Below are positions 8,477 to 16,578 of a DNA stretch of 64,000 bases, one piece after another. Positions within the stretch are counted from its first letter, which is position 1. Each line of letters starts with the position of its first letter. The stretch comes from Marinitoga piezophila KA3 (lineage in GTDB: Bacteria > Thermotogota > Thermotogae > Petrotogales > Petrotogaceae), in contig NC_016751.1 of NCBI RefSeq assembly GCF_000255135.1, forward strand, positions 1,054,001 to 1,118,000. Direction: 5' to 3'. Both the position numbers and the translations under genes were made by a program. Under the pieces are notes generated by a model that saw only the letters and a program-made list of their open reading frames with translations, ran no database searches and was not told the origin of the DNA.

Positions 8477-9455
8477 TGTTTTCACCTTCAATTTTTTTCC
8501 AGTTCCAGCAAGCTATTTGATGATCTGAAGATAATTCCTCTATTTTAGGCGTTTTTGTTTTACATATTTCTGTTGCATATGGACATCTAAATCTAAACCT
8601 ACAACCTTCACCGATATTTAAAAGATTTGGTGGTGTCCCTTCTATACTGGTTAATTTCTTTTCCTTATATCTTATATTGCTTTTTGGTATGGAATTTACC
8701 AGTGCTTGTGTATATGGATGTTTTGGATTGTGCAATATTGTTTCTGTATCCCCAATTTCTGCAACCTGCCCTGCATACATAATCATTATTCTATCTGCAA
8801 TTTGATTTAGCACAGCAACATCGTGTGTAATAAATATCATAGATTTTATTATTCCCAAATCTCGAAATTTAACAAGCATATCACAGACATATCTCTGGGA
8901 ACTTACATCTAATGCTGAGGTTACTTCATCTGCTATTAAAAGATCTGGATCAAGTAATGTTGATATAACCATTATCATTCTTTGTTTCATTCCACCTGAT
9001 AACTCAACAGAATATTTGTTTAATACACTTTCATCCAGATTAACAAGTCTAAGTCTCTCTTTCACCTTTTCAAAAAATTTATTATCTGGATTAATCCCAT
9101 GTTCTTTTACAAGATCTGAAATAAATTTTTTTATTTTCTTAGTAGGGCTAAATGCATCCATTGCATATTGTGGAATTATAGAAATATCTTTAAACCTTAT
9201 CCTTCTCATTTCTTTTTTTGATAATGTCATGAGATTTATCCCATTTAATTTTGCTTCACCAGAAATATAGTTCATAGGCGGTTTTAAAAGAATTAACCCA
9301 TTTCCCAACGTACTTTTTCCACACCCAGACTCACCAGCTATTCCAAGAATTTCACCGGATTTTATATAAAAACTTACATTATCTATAGCTTTTACATAAC
9401 CTTTTAAGGTTTTATAGTATATTTTAAGATTATTTACTTCAAGTACTTTTTCCAT
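8469..9455 (-). CDS. Oligopeptide/oligosaccharide ABC transporter ATP-binding protein (DppD/OppD-like)
   Basis: Partner ATPase of the same importer. Walker A GESGCGKST, signature LSGGMKQR and Walker B LLIADEVTSALD are intact. The C-terminal cysteine-containing motif CRFRFRCPYATEICK is the oligopeptide/dipeptide transporter extension typical of OppD/DppD. The ATG at 9455 is spaced about 10 bases from GGGAGA and is preferred; the longer GTG start at 9464 sits right against that ribosome-binding site. The gene follows the DppC-like permease with essentially no gap. Confidence 0.9.
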   Translation of the reverse strand: MEKVLEVNNLKIYYKTLKGYVKAIDNVSFYIKSGEILGIAGESGCGKSTLGNGLILLKPPMNYISGEAKLNGINLMTLSKKEMRRIRFKDISIIPQYAMDAFSPTKKIKKFISDLVKEHGINPDNKFFEKVKERLRLVNLDESVLNKYSVELSGGMKQRMIMVISTLLDPDLLIADEVTSALDVSSQRYVCDMLVKFRDLGIIKSMIFITHDVAVLNQIADRIMIMYAGQVAEIGDTETILHNPKHPYTQALVNSIPKSNIRYKEKKLTSIEGTPPNLLNIGEGCRFRFRCPYATEICKTKTPKIEELSSDHQIACWNWKKIEGENNE

Positions 9456-9460
9456 TATTA

Positions 9461-10324
9461 TCACATCTCCCGTAATTTTGGATTAAATACTTCATCTAAT
9501 CCTGTGTTTATAAAGTATAGTGACGATACGAGTAATGTAATTACAAGTCCTGGAATAATAGCCCACCACCACATTCCAAGTTGAACTGCATTCCAATCTC
9601 TGGCAATTTGCATCATTAAACCAAGTGAAATGCCTTTTGTCGGACCAAGACCTATAAAGTCCAATGTAACTGCTGATAATACTGCGCCAGCAAATTGAAG
9701 TATAAATACCATAAATATATATGAAAACATATTTGAGGCAATATCTTCAATTATGATTTTCCCTGTTGGTAATGAAGAAATTCTTGATAGATTGACAAAT
9801 TCCTTGTTTTTTATTGACATAGTAAGTGATCTTATGGCTCTTGCTGTCCATGGCCAATTTGTAATACCAATAATGATACTTTCAAACACCATTCCTCTAA
9901 ATGAAAGGTATGAAGAAATTATTATTAATATTGCAAGTGTCGGAATTACAAGCATTACATTTGTAAGCATCATAAGTAATTCATCTACCCATTTACCTTT
10001 ATAGCCCGAAAGAAATCCAACAAATAATCCAATTATTGTAGCAAGTGTTCCACCAAAAAATCCAACAAAATATGAGCTCCTTAAACCATATACCAATTGT
10101 GTATATACATCATGACCAAAAATATCTGTACCAAGCCAATATTCCTTACCTGGCGGCATATATCCAGGACCTGCATATTCTAAAGGTCCATATTTTGACA
10201 AATGAGGGCCTACTAACCCCAACAGAAGAAAAAATAAAAATACAAAAAAACCAAATAAAACCTTTTTATTTCTAAGCATAAAATATAAGTAGTCATTATT
10301 CTTAATTTTTTCTTTTAATGTCAT
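9461..10324 (-). CDS. ABC transporter permease (DppC/OppC-like)
   Basis: Inner-membrane permease of 287 residues with an N-terminal transmembrane helix (about 24-46), the OppC N-terminal region with LGTDIFGHDV, and five further hydrophobic segments. The cytoplasmic EAA-type loop is degenerate (VNLSRISSLPTGKIIIEDIA). Its ATG comes one base after the stop of the DppB-like gene, with GGAGG just upstream. It would form the channel with the DppB-like protein and be powered by the two downstream ATPases. Confidence 0.9.
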   Translation of the reverse strand: MTLKEKIKNNDYLYFMLRNKKVLFGFFVFLFFLLLGLVGPHLSKYGPLEYAGPGYMPPGKEYWLGTDIFGHDVYTQLVYGLRSSYFVGFFGGTLATIIGLFVGFLSGYKGKWVDELLMMLTNVMLVIPTLAILIIISSYLSFRGMVFESIIIGITNWPWTARAIRSLTMSIKNKEFVNLSRISSLPTGKIIIEDIASNMFSYIFMVFILQFAGAVLSAVTLDFIGLGPTKGISLGLMMQIARDWNAVQLGMWWWAIIPGLVITLLVSSLYFINTGLDEVFNPKLREM

Positions 10325-10325
10325 A

Positions 10326-11315
10326 TCAAACCTCCTCGGTATATGAAAACCTTATTCTTGGATCTATAAATACATATATTAAATCAACTATAAAGTTTCC
10401 TAATAATACCATTATGACTATAAATAAGAAACAACCTTGAATAAGGAAATAATCCTGATTTTGTATAGCCTGCAATAATAAAAATCCTAATCCCGGATAT
10501 GAAAAAACTGCTTCTGTTGTTAATGATCCCAGAATAATCGTTCCAAGTTGCAACGCCAACCCTGTAACCTGAGGGAGTATTGCATTTCTGTATGCATATT
10601 TTCTTATTAATTTATCGGAAGCGCCTAATGCTTCCATATATTTTGAATAATTTGATCCCATTTCATATATAATCATATTTCTCATACCAATAGCCCAACC
10701 GCCTAGCATAACAAGAAATAGCGATAAAAACGGCAATGCAAGATGATATAAGAAATCAAGAATAAATTCAGATGAAAAACTTGGTGTCATTGTATAACTA
10801 TATGCTCCTGACAATGGAAATATTGGTATTACAAATCCCAAAAACCATGCCATTAACATTGCCATCCAAAAATATGGTGATGATGTAAGAAAAAAGAATA
10901 TAGGGATTATACTATTGTCAGTCTTTTTATTAATAGCTGCCAGAGCACCAAGTTTATTACCTGCTATCCAGCTTAAAACTATGGCAGGAACTAATAAAAA
11001 GAAGTCATATATTATAGATCCCTGTATTATATCCATTACTTTTCTTGGATAAAGAAAAACGCTAATACCCAGATCACCCTTAAATAATGCAACCCAGAAA
11101 TTTATATATTGCTTCCATAATGGTTGATCTAAACCAAATGCTTTTGTAAAATATGAATTTAATCTTTCTGTTGCTTCAGGCAATCCAGCAAATCTTGACA
11201 TTAATAGGGATATAGGGTCACCAGGCATAAACCTTGGAATAGCCCAATCTATGGAAACAGCAACAAAGAATGTTATTAAATATATGAAAACCTTTTTTCG
11301 TAAATATTTCCACAT
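10326..11315 (-). CDS. ABC transporter permease (DppB/OppB-like)
   Basis: A 329-residue permease with an N-terminal membrane segment (about 8-28) and five more. The family features visible are the early FMPGDP motif (about 29-34) and the cytoplasmic loop YMEALGASDKLIRKYAYRNAILP with its EA...G core. AGGAGG precedes the ATG. It follows the solute-binding-protein gene by about 68 bp, which contain a hairpin probably stabilising the upstream message. Confidence 0.9.
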   Translation of the reverse strand: MWKYLRKKVFIYLITFFVAVSIDWAIPRFMPGDPISLLMSRFAGLPEATERLNSYFTKAFGLDQPLWKQYINFWVALFKGDLGISVFLYPRKVMDIIQGSIIYDFFLLVPAIVLSWIAGNKLGALAAINKKTDNSIIPIFFFLTSSPYFWMAMLMAWFLGFVIPIFPLSGAYSYTMTPSFSSEFILDFLYHLALPFLSLFLVMLGGWAIGMRNMIIYEMGSNYSKYMEALGASDKLIRKYAYRNAILPQVTGLALQLGTIILGSLTTEAVFSYPGLGFLLLQAIQNQDYFLIQGCFLFIVIMVLLGNFIVDLIYVFIDPRIRFSYTEEV

Positions 11316-11340
11316 TATATTTCCTCCTGATTTTAATATT

Positions 11341-11371
11341 ATGCCCCAACTCCATTAAAGAGTTGGAGCAT
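11341..11371 (-). other. Intercistronic hairpin between binding-protein and permease genes
   Basis: The arms 11341-11352 and 11360-11371 pair with one C/A mismatch, but no T tract follows on the minus strand. It is better explained as an mRNA-stabilising or partial attenuation element. That would allow more binding protein than permease to be made, a common arrangement in ABC import operons. Confidence 0.5.
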
Positions 11372-11382
11372 AGTATAGAATT

Positions 11383-13068
11383 TTATTTTGCAGGTTTAAG
11401 TTTTAATATCATCATGCTTCCGCCTATTTGCCATCTTCCACTCCATAATGATGGCCATGCATATGGTTGATTTTCATCTGGATAATTTGTCCAGTATTTT
11501 TCACTTGCCTGGAACCACATACCGTTATACCAAACAGGAATTATTGGCATTTCTTCAAGCATTATTTTCTCTATTTCAGATGCAATTTTTTTGCCTTTTT
11601 CAAGATCCTTTGTTTTGTTAAATTCTGCTACTAAACTAAATAATTTTTCATTTTCATATCTTCCCCAGTTTCCACCATAGGCTTTTTCGTTCTTTATCTG
11701 CTGAGATTCAAATAACCAGTTGAAATATGTCCATGGTGTTGATGTTACATTACTTCCAAAGTTGTTTAATAATATATCGAATCCATCTGAATACATATCT
11801 TCTGCATATTTACTGTAATCAGGAAATTTTGGTTCTGTCTTTATTCCAATCTTTTCAAAATCAGCTGCAATTAATTTTATAGATTCCATCCAGTCTGTCC
11901 AACCAAAAGGAACTATAATTGTTAAACTGATTTTATCTCCGTTTGGCATTTCTCTGAAACCATCACCATCTATATCTTTGTATCCTGCTTCATCGAGTAA
12001 TTTTTTAGCTTCTGCAGGGCTGTATTTAAATCCATATTTTTCAACAACATCTTTATCATAATACTTCATCCATGAATCAACAGGTAAAAATCCAACTGGA
12101 TTTGCAGGTTCAACCTGATATTCAAAAACTCTTCTAATTATAGGAGCTACATTAATTGAATAAGCAAGAGCTTTCCTGAATTTTGGATCGTCCATAGGTT
12201 TTTTCTTTGTGTTTAAGAACAACAATGCTGTATTGTCTGATAACATATAAGGAGCATCTTTAAACCATGTTTTTATTCCATATATTCTTTTTATGGATGG
12301 AATACCTGGTAAGAAGAAATTACTTACATCAAGTTCGCCTTTCATTAGCATACCAAGAGCAACATTATTTGAGAATATCTTCAATTCAACCAATCTCTTT
12401 GGTGCAGGAAGTCCAAATACATCTTTACCCCACCAATTATCGTTTCTGACAAAAATCATTCTGTCATCTGTATGACTTTCTGCCATATACATACCTGAAC
12501 CAATAGGATTTTCATTTGCCAATGACATTAAACTATCAACAGGATATTTACTCCATATATGTTCTGGGATTATTGCAATCTGATATAACTGATAATCCCA
12601 TTCATGATATCTTGGTTCTGAAAATGTAAATAATACTTCGTAATCGCTAAGTTTTTCAACCTTATCTAACCAATTCCAGATTGATGCATATGGAATTCCT
12701 TTATTCTTTTTTGTGATTTCAAATGTAAATACAACATCATCAGCTGTCAATGCTTCACCATCTGTCCATTTTACGTTTTCTCTTAATTTTACATAATACT
12801 GATTATCGTTTTTCCAATACCCTTTTTCTGCTAACCATGGAACAAGTTCATTGCTTATAGGATCATAATTGAATAATGTTTCGTAAATTCCACCAATTGT
12901 TCCTGGAACAGCTGCCCATGGAACTAAAGGATTCCAGTTTGAAGGTGCGCTCCATAATCCTCCACCAAAGAAGAATGTTTCTTCTCTTTTAAATGTTTCA
13001 CCAAACATACTTACTGCAAATACCAGAAGAATTGCAATAATACCCATTCTTTTAAGCCAGTTCTTCAT
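11383..13068 (-). CDS. Extracellular solute-binding protein, family 5 (Opp/Dpp type)
   Basis: A 561-residue secreted receptor with an N-terminal signal peptide (MKNWLKRMGIIAILLVFAVS, cleavage likely after the hydrophobic core near residue 23). There is no lipobox cysteine. The region WTDGEALTADDVVFTFE is the characteristic SBP_bac_5 signature. It is the first gene of the LacI-associated operon and captures the substrate for the permease pair that follows. Family 5 proteins classically bind peptides, but thermotogal relatives often bind cello- or manno-oligosaccharides; with the GH1 gene in the same cluster, a beta-linked oligosaccharide is the best guess. AGGGGG lies 8-9 bases before the ATG. 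Confidence 0.92.
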   Translation of the reverse strand: MKNWLKRMGIIAILLVFAVSMFGETFKREETFFFGGGLWSAPSNWNPLVPWAAVPGTIGGIYETLFNYDPISNELVPWLAEKGYWKNDNQYYVKLRENVKWTDGEALTADDVVFTFEITKKNKGIPYASIWNWLDKVEKLSDYEVLFTFSEPRYHEWDYQLYQIAIIPEHIWSKYPVDSLMSLANENPIGSGMYMAESHTDDRMIFVRNDNWWGKDVFGLPAPKRLVELKIFSNNVALGMLMKGELDVSNFFLPGIPSIKRIYGIKTWFKDAPYMLSDNTALLFLNTKKKPMDDPKFRKALAYSINVAPIIRRVFEYQVEPANPVGFLPVDSWMKYYDKDVVEKYGFKYSPAEAKKLLDEAGYKDIDGDGFREMPNGDKISLTIIVPFGWTDWMESIKLIAADFEKIGIKTEPKFPDYSKYAEDMYSDGFDILLNNFGSNVTSTPWTYFNWLFESQQIKNEKAYGGNWGRYENEKLFSLVAEFNKTKDLEKGKKIASEIEKIMLEEMPIIPVWYNGMWFQASEKYWTNYPDENQPYAWPSLWSGRWQIGGSMMILKLKPAK

Positions 13069-13101
13069 AGATAATACCCCCTTTTAGATTGTCGTAATGT
13101 T

Positions 13102-13130
13102 ACTATATCATGAAACCTGTTTCATGAAAA
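13102..13130 (-). promoter_or_regulatory. Promoter with palindromic LacI-type operator
   Basis: On the minus strand, TTTTCA (13130-13125), a 17-bp spacer and TATAGT (13107-13102) form the promoter of the transporter operon. The spacer is nearly filled by the perfect 9+9 palindrome TCATGAAAC-CT-GTTTCATGA (13108-13127). A repressor bound there would directly block RNA polymerase. The start codon lies about 27 nt past the inferred transcription start. Confidence 0.75.
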
Positions 13131-13141
13131 ATATGCATCTT

Positions 13142-13162
13142 GTTTCACATTTTGTTTCATGA
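13142..13162. promoter_or_regulatory. Additional operator half-sites
   Basis: GTTTCACAT (13142-13150) and GTTTCATGA (13154-13162) repeat the half-site of the palindrome at 13108-13127 as direct repeats, 12 bp apart. They lie upstream of the -35 box and could be an auxiliary repressor contact. Confidence 0.4.
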
Positions 13163-13243
13163 GCGATTAAATGGAAATATTAAAAAAAATCTTATGAGTT
13201 TAGATATTTTTTAAAAAACATTCAAGTTTTTAACATTGCAATG

Positions 13244-13254
13244 TATGATATAAT
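13244..13254 (+). promoter_or_regulatory. Extended -10 promoter element of the Lon-like gene
   Basis: TATGATATAAT is an extended -10 without a clear -35. Transcription would begin near 13261, after the in-frame ATG at 13241, which therefore cannot be the start codon. Confidence 0.55.
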
Positions 13255-13282
13255 TAATATATACTGTGATGGGGGTGTGAAA

Positions 13283-15661
13283 ATGTTATTAAAGTATGAT
13301 GATTTCAAAATTAAGATGCCTCAATTAAACTTTGAAAATACAGAAAATATCCAATCAATTACAGAATATATTGGACAAAAAAGAGCATATGATTCAATGG
13401 TTCTTGGAATTGAAATAGAGGAAAAAACGCATAATATATTTATTACAGGTCCTGTAAATACGGGAAGAAGAACATTTGCAAGAAATGTGCTTACAAAATA
13501 TTCCTTGAATAAGAAAACACCAAATGATTATATATATGTATATAATTTTAAAGATCCTATGAAACCAAAGGCTATTTCTCTTAAATCTGGTGAGGCCATA
13601 ATCTTTAAAAAGATACTTAAAGAGACCATAGAAATATCCTTCGAAGCTCTAAAAAAGGGAATAGAAGGTGAGGATTTTTCTGAAAAAAGAACCCAACTTG
13701 AGGATGAATATTTGAAAGCAAGAAAAAGTGTATGGGATGACTTGAAAAAAGAGGTTGAAAAGTTAGGATTTAAACTACAATTTACAACTAATGGAGCCAT
13801 GACTATACCTGTTTATGATGGGAAAGAAGTTACAGACGAAGAATATGACAAACTTCCAGAAGATGTAAGAAATAGTTTTGAGGAAAAGACACCTATATTA
13901 AGGCAATTAATGGAAAAAGCTATGATTAAGATTACCGAATACGATAAGAAATATAGGGAACAATTAAGGAATCTGGAAAAGTATTGGGCATTATTTACCA
14001 TTTCAGGTATTTTTGAAGATCTCATTAATGAATACTCAACAAACTCGGATGTTATAGAATTCCTTAATGAGATAAAAAACGATATTGCAGAGAATTTTCA
14101 AGATATTTTATCAAGCGATGAGTCTATAACAAATTATTATAAGAAAAAATATTCAGTAAATGTCATAATAGATAATTCATCAATTAAAGGGGCTCCCGTA
14201 ATTGAAGCCAATGATCCAGCATATTCTTCTTTAATTGGAAAAATAGAGTATTTTTCTCATATGGGAATGTTAAAGACGGATTTTACAATGATAAAACCTG
14301 GATTATTACATAAGGCAAATGGAGGTTATCTTATTTTAGATGCAGAAAAGGTAATGAGAAGTCCATACGTTTGGGAAGCTTTAAAAAATGCTTTGATGAA
14401 TAATGAAATAAAAATAGAAAATCTTGAAGGTAAAATGGGATTAAGTGTTGTTCATACTTTAGAACCAGATCCTATTCCTCTTAATGTAAAAGTTATTCTC
14501 GTTGGAGAAGAATGGATGTATGAAGTGTTATACCAGTATGATCCAGATTTCAAGAAACTTTTTAATGTAAAGGTTGCATTTGACACAGAAATCGAATTAA
14601 ATAAAGAAAATGCAGAATATTTTGCAGGTTTTGTAAAAAATATTGTGAAGCAACATGAATTAAAGGATTTTACAAAAGGCGCTGTTGAAGAATTACTAAA
14701 ATATTCATGCAGGATAAATGAAAGAAACGATAGATTTTCCGCAAAGTTTGGTGTTTTAAAGAATATTATACTTGAAGCAAATTATATTTCTGATAGATAT
14801 AGCGATACAATTCCGTATGTTGATAAAAATGCAGTAATTAAAGCTATACAAAAACATGAAAATATGTTTTCATTGTATAGAGACAAGATTTTTGATTCAA
14901 TAAAAGATGGACAGCTTATTATTGACACAGAAGGTGAAAAGATTGGTCAAATAAATGGATTAACTGTTGTTGATTTTGATACGTATTCTTTTGGTGTTCC
15001 TGTAAAGATTACAGGAAATGTTTCTTCTGCAAAACAGGTAGGTGTTATTGATATTCATAGAGATGCAGATTTAAGTGGTAAGATACATAGAAAATCAACT
15101 TTTATTATAGAAAATTATTTTTATTCTAAATATAATCTTGATGAACATATGGTGTTTTCTGGTTCTATTAGTTTTGAACAGACATATTCCATGCTCGAAG
15201 GAGATAGTGCGTCACTTGCTGAAATACTCGTTTTACTTTCAGCGATTTCCAAAATCCCGTTGAAACAGTATATTGCAGTAACAGGTTCCATAGATCAACA
15301 TGGGAATATACAACCTGTAGGTGGAATAATAGAAAAGGTGGAAGGATTTTATTACACCTGTAAACTAAAGGGTTTAAAAGGTAATGAAGGGGTTATTATT
15401 CCTCATCAAAATATTAAAAATCTTGTTTTAAACAATGAAATAGAAGAAGATATTAAAAAGGGTAAATTTAGAATATATGCAGTAAAAAATGTTGATGAAG
15501 CTATTGAAATAATGACAGAATATACCGCAGGAAAATTAAATGAAAATGGTGAATTTGAGGAAAATTCATTTAATTGGCATATTATAAAAAGGATAAAGGA
15601 ATTGAGAAAGATAGAAGATGAAAAATCACATAAGAAGAGGTTCTGGCTATGGGGGAAATAG
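13283..15661 (+). CDS. Lon-like ATP-dependent protease (AAA_32/LonC-like family)
   Basis: A 792-residue protein with a divergent AAA+ module and a C-terminal Lon proteolytic domain with a Ser-Lys dyad: Ser642 in EGDSAS and Lys685 in VGGIIEKVEG. The P-loop GPVNTGRRT (about 56-64) has Arg where canonical Walker A has Lys, and the Walker B-like stretch is GGYLILDAE. Such degenerate P-loops occur in this non-canonical Lon family, so ATP use may be reduced or different. It lacks the N-terminal substrate domain of classical Lon. The ATG at 13283 follows GGGGGTG by five bases. The next gene, a recombinase, overlaps its end by 13 bp. Confidence 0.88.
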   Translation: MLLKYDDFKIKMPQLNFENTENIQSITEYIGQKRAYDSMVLGIEIEEKTHNIFITGPVNTGRRTFARNVLTKYSLNKKTPNDYIYVYNFKDPMKPKAISLKSGEAIIFKKILKETIEISFEALKKGIEGEDFSEKRTQLEDEYLKARKSVWDDLKKEVEKLGFKLQFTTNGAMTIPVYDGKEVTDEEYDKLPEDVRNSFEEKTPILRQLMEKAMIKITEYDKKYREQLRNLEKYWALFTISGIFEDLINEYSTNSDVIEFLNEIKNDIAENFQDILSSDESITNYYKKKYSVNVIIDNSSIKGAPVIEANDPAYSSLIGKIEYFSHMGMLKTDFTMIKPGLLHKANGGYLILDAEKVMRSPYVWEALKNALMNNEIKIENLEGKMGLSVVHTLEPDPIPLNVKVILVGEEWMYEVLYQYDPDFKKLFNVKVAFDTEIELNKENAEYFAGFVKNIVKQHELKDFTKGAVEELLKYSCRINERNDRFSAKFGVLKNIILEANYISDRYSDTIPYVDKNAVIKAIQKHENMFSLYRDKIFDSIKDGQLIIDTEGEKIGQINGLTVVDFDTYSFGVPVKITGNVSSAKQVGVIDIHRDADLSGKIHRKSTFIIENYFYSKYNLDEHMVFSGSISFEQTYSMLEGDSASLAEILVLLSAISKIPLKQYIAVTGSIDQHGNIQPVGGIIEKVEGFYYTCKLKGLKGNEGVIIPHQNIKNLVLNNEIEEDIKKGKFRIYAVKNVDEAIEIMTEYTAGKLNENGEFEENSFNWHIIKRIKELRKIEDEKSHKKRFWLWGK

Positions 15662-16578
15662 AGAGAAAGGAAATAAATAAATTTGACGAGATATTGCTTG
15701 AATTCCTAGAAGAACTCGATGATGTTACCGAGGATACAAAAAAGCAATATACAAAATCAATAAAATATTTTCTGGATTATTTGAGAAAACACAATATTCC
15801 AAAGCCTACACCCAGGACTGTAAAGTCCTGGAAGGCTTATTTATTAAGGGAAAAAAGTCCTTATACTGTAAATTTGTATCTTTCTGGTATACGCCGTTTT
15901 TTTGCATTTCTCGAAGATAAAGGGTTATATAAAAATATTGCTAAAAATGTAAAAGGGGCTAAAAGACCTTTTGGGCATCAAAAGGATATCTTAACCGATG
16001 AAGAGATACGAGAAATCTTTGATGCTATAGATACGTCAACGCTTAAAGGAAAACGCGATATGGCTATTATAAAAATGATGGCATACACAGGGTTGAGGGT
16101 TTATTCTCTTACGCAAATTCGAATTAAAGATATGGTTAAGAGAAATAATAAAGTATTATTGCATTATAAATCCAAAGGACACGTTAGCAGAGACTCTGTT
16201 ATTGCATTGCATAAGGAAGTATATGAAAGTATAAATGACTATTTAAAAGAAAGAAAGAAGGTCAAGAAGTATAGACCTTCTGACCCTCTTTTTATTTCAT
16301 TATCAAGAAACTCCTTTGGTAAAGCTCTTACAGAAAGAGCTATACAACTGATTATAGATGGATATTTTGATGAATTGGGATTAAAGGAATTTAGAGGAAA
16401 CAAAAAACTTTCTGCCCATTCCTTTAGACATACTGTTATTACAAAGGTTGCTCTTAACTATGGAATAGAAGCAGCAAGACAAATCGCCGGTCATAAAAAT
16501 ATTTCTACTACACAAATCTATTATCACGAAGCTACATCTGTAGCTCTTGATGCAGATGAAATGATAGATTTTGAATAA
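15649..16578 (+). CDS. Tyrosine recombinase (XerC/XerD family)
   Basis: A 309-residue site-specific recombinase with an N-terminal SAM-like core-binding domain (about 8-95) and a C-terminal catalytic domain. All catalytic residues are present: Arg150 (YTGLR), Lys176 (KSKGH), His257/Arg260 (AHSFRH), His282 (AGHKN) and Tyr291 (TTQIYYH). Size and completeness fit a chromosome-dimer-resolving Xer enzyme, and Thermotogota usually rely on one such protein. No dif site was recognised in the window. The ATG lies within the last codons of the Lon-like gene, with AAGAGG eight bases upstream, so the two are translationally coupled. Confidence 0.88.
   Translation: MGEIERKEINKFDEILLEFLEELDDVTEDTKKQYTKSIKYFLDYLRKHNIPKPTPRTVKSWKAYLLREKSPYTVNLYLSGIRRFFAFLEDKGLYKNIAKNVKGAKRPFGHQKDILTDEEIREIFDAIDTSTLKGKRDMAIIKMMAYTGLRVYSLTQIRIKDMVKRNNKVLLHYKSKGHVSRDSVIALHKEVYESINDYLKERKKVKKYRPSDPLFISLSRNSFGKALTERAIQLIIDGYFDELGLKEFRGNKKLSAHSFRHTVITKVALNYGIEAARQIAGHKNISTTQIYYHEATSVALDADEMIDFE

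Noticed and set aside
11341-11371. Hairpin as rho-independent terminator
   Set aside because: No T tract follows on the minus strand and the operon continues; classed as an intercistronic hairpin.
13241-13282. ATG at 13241 as start of the Lon-like gene
   Set aside because: It overlaps the extended -10 element TATGATATAAT, lacks a ribosome-binding site, and ATG 13283 follows GGGGGTG at proper distance.
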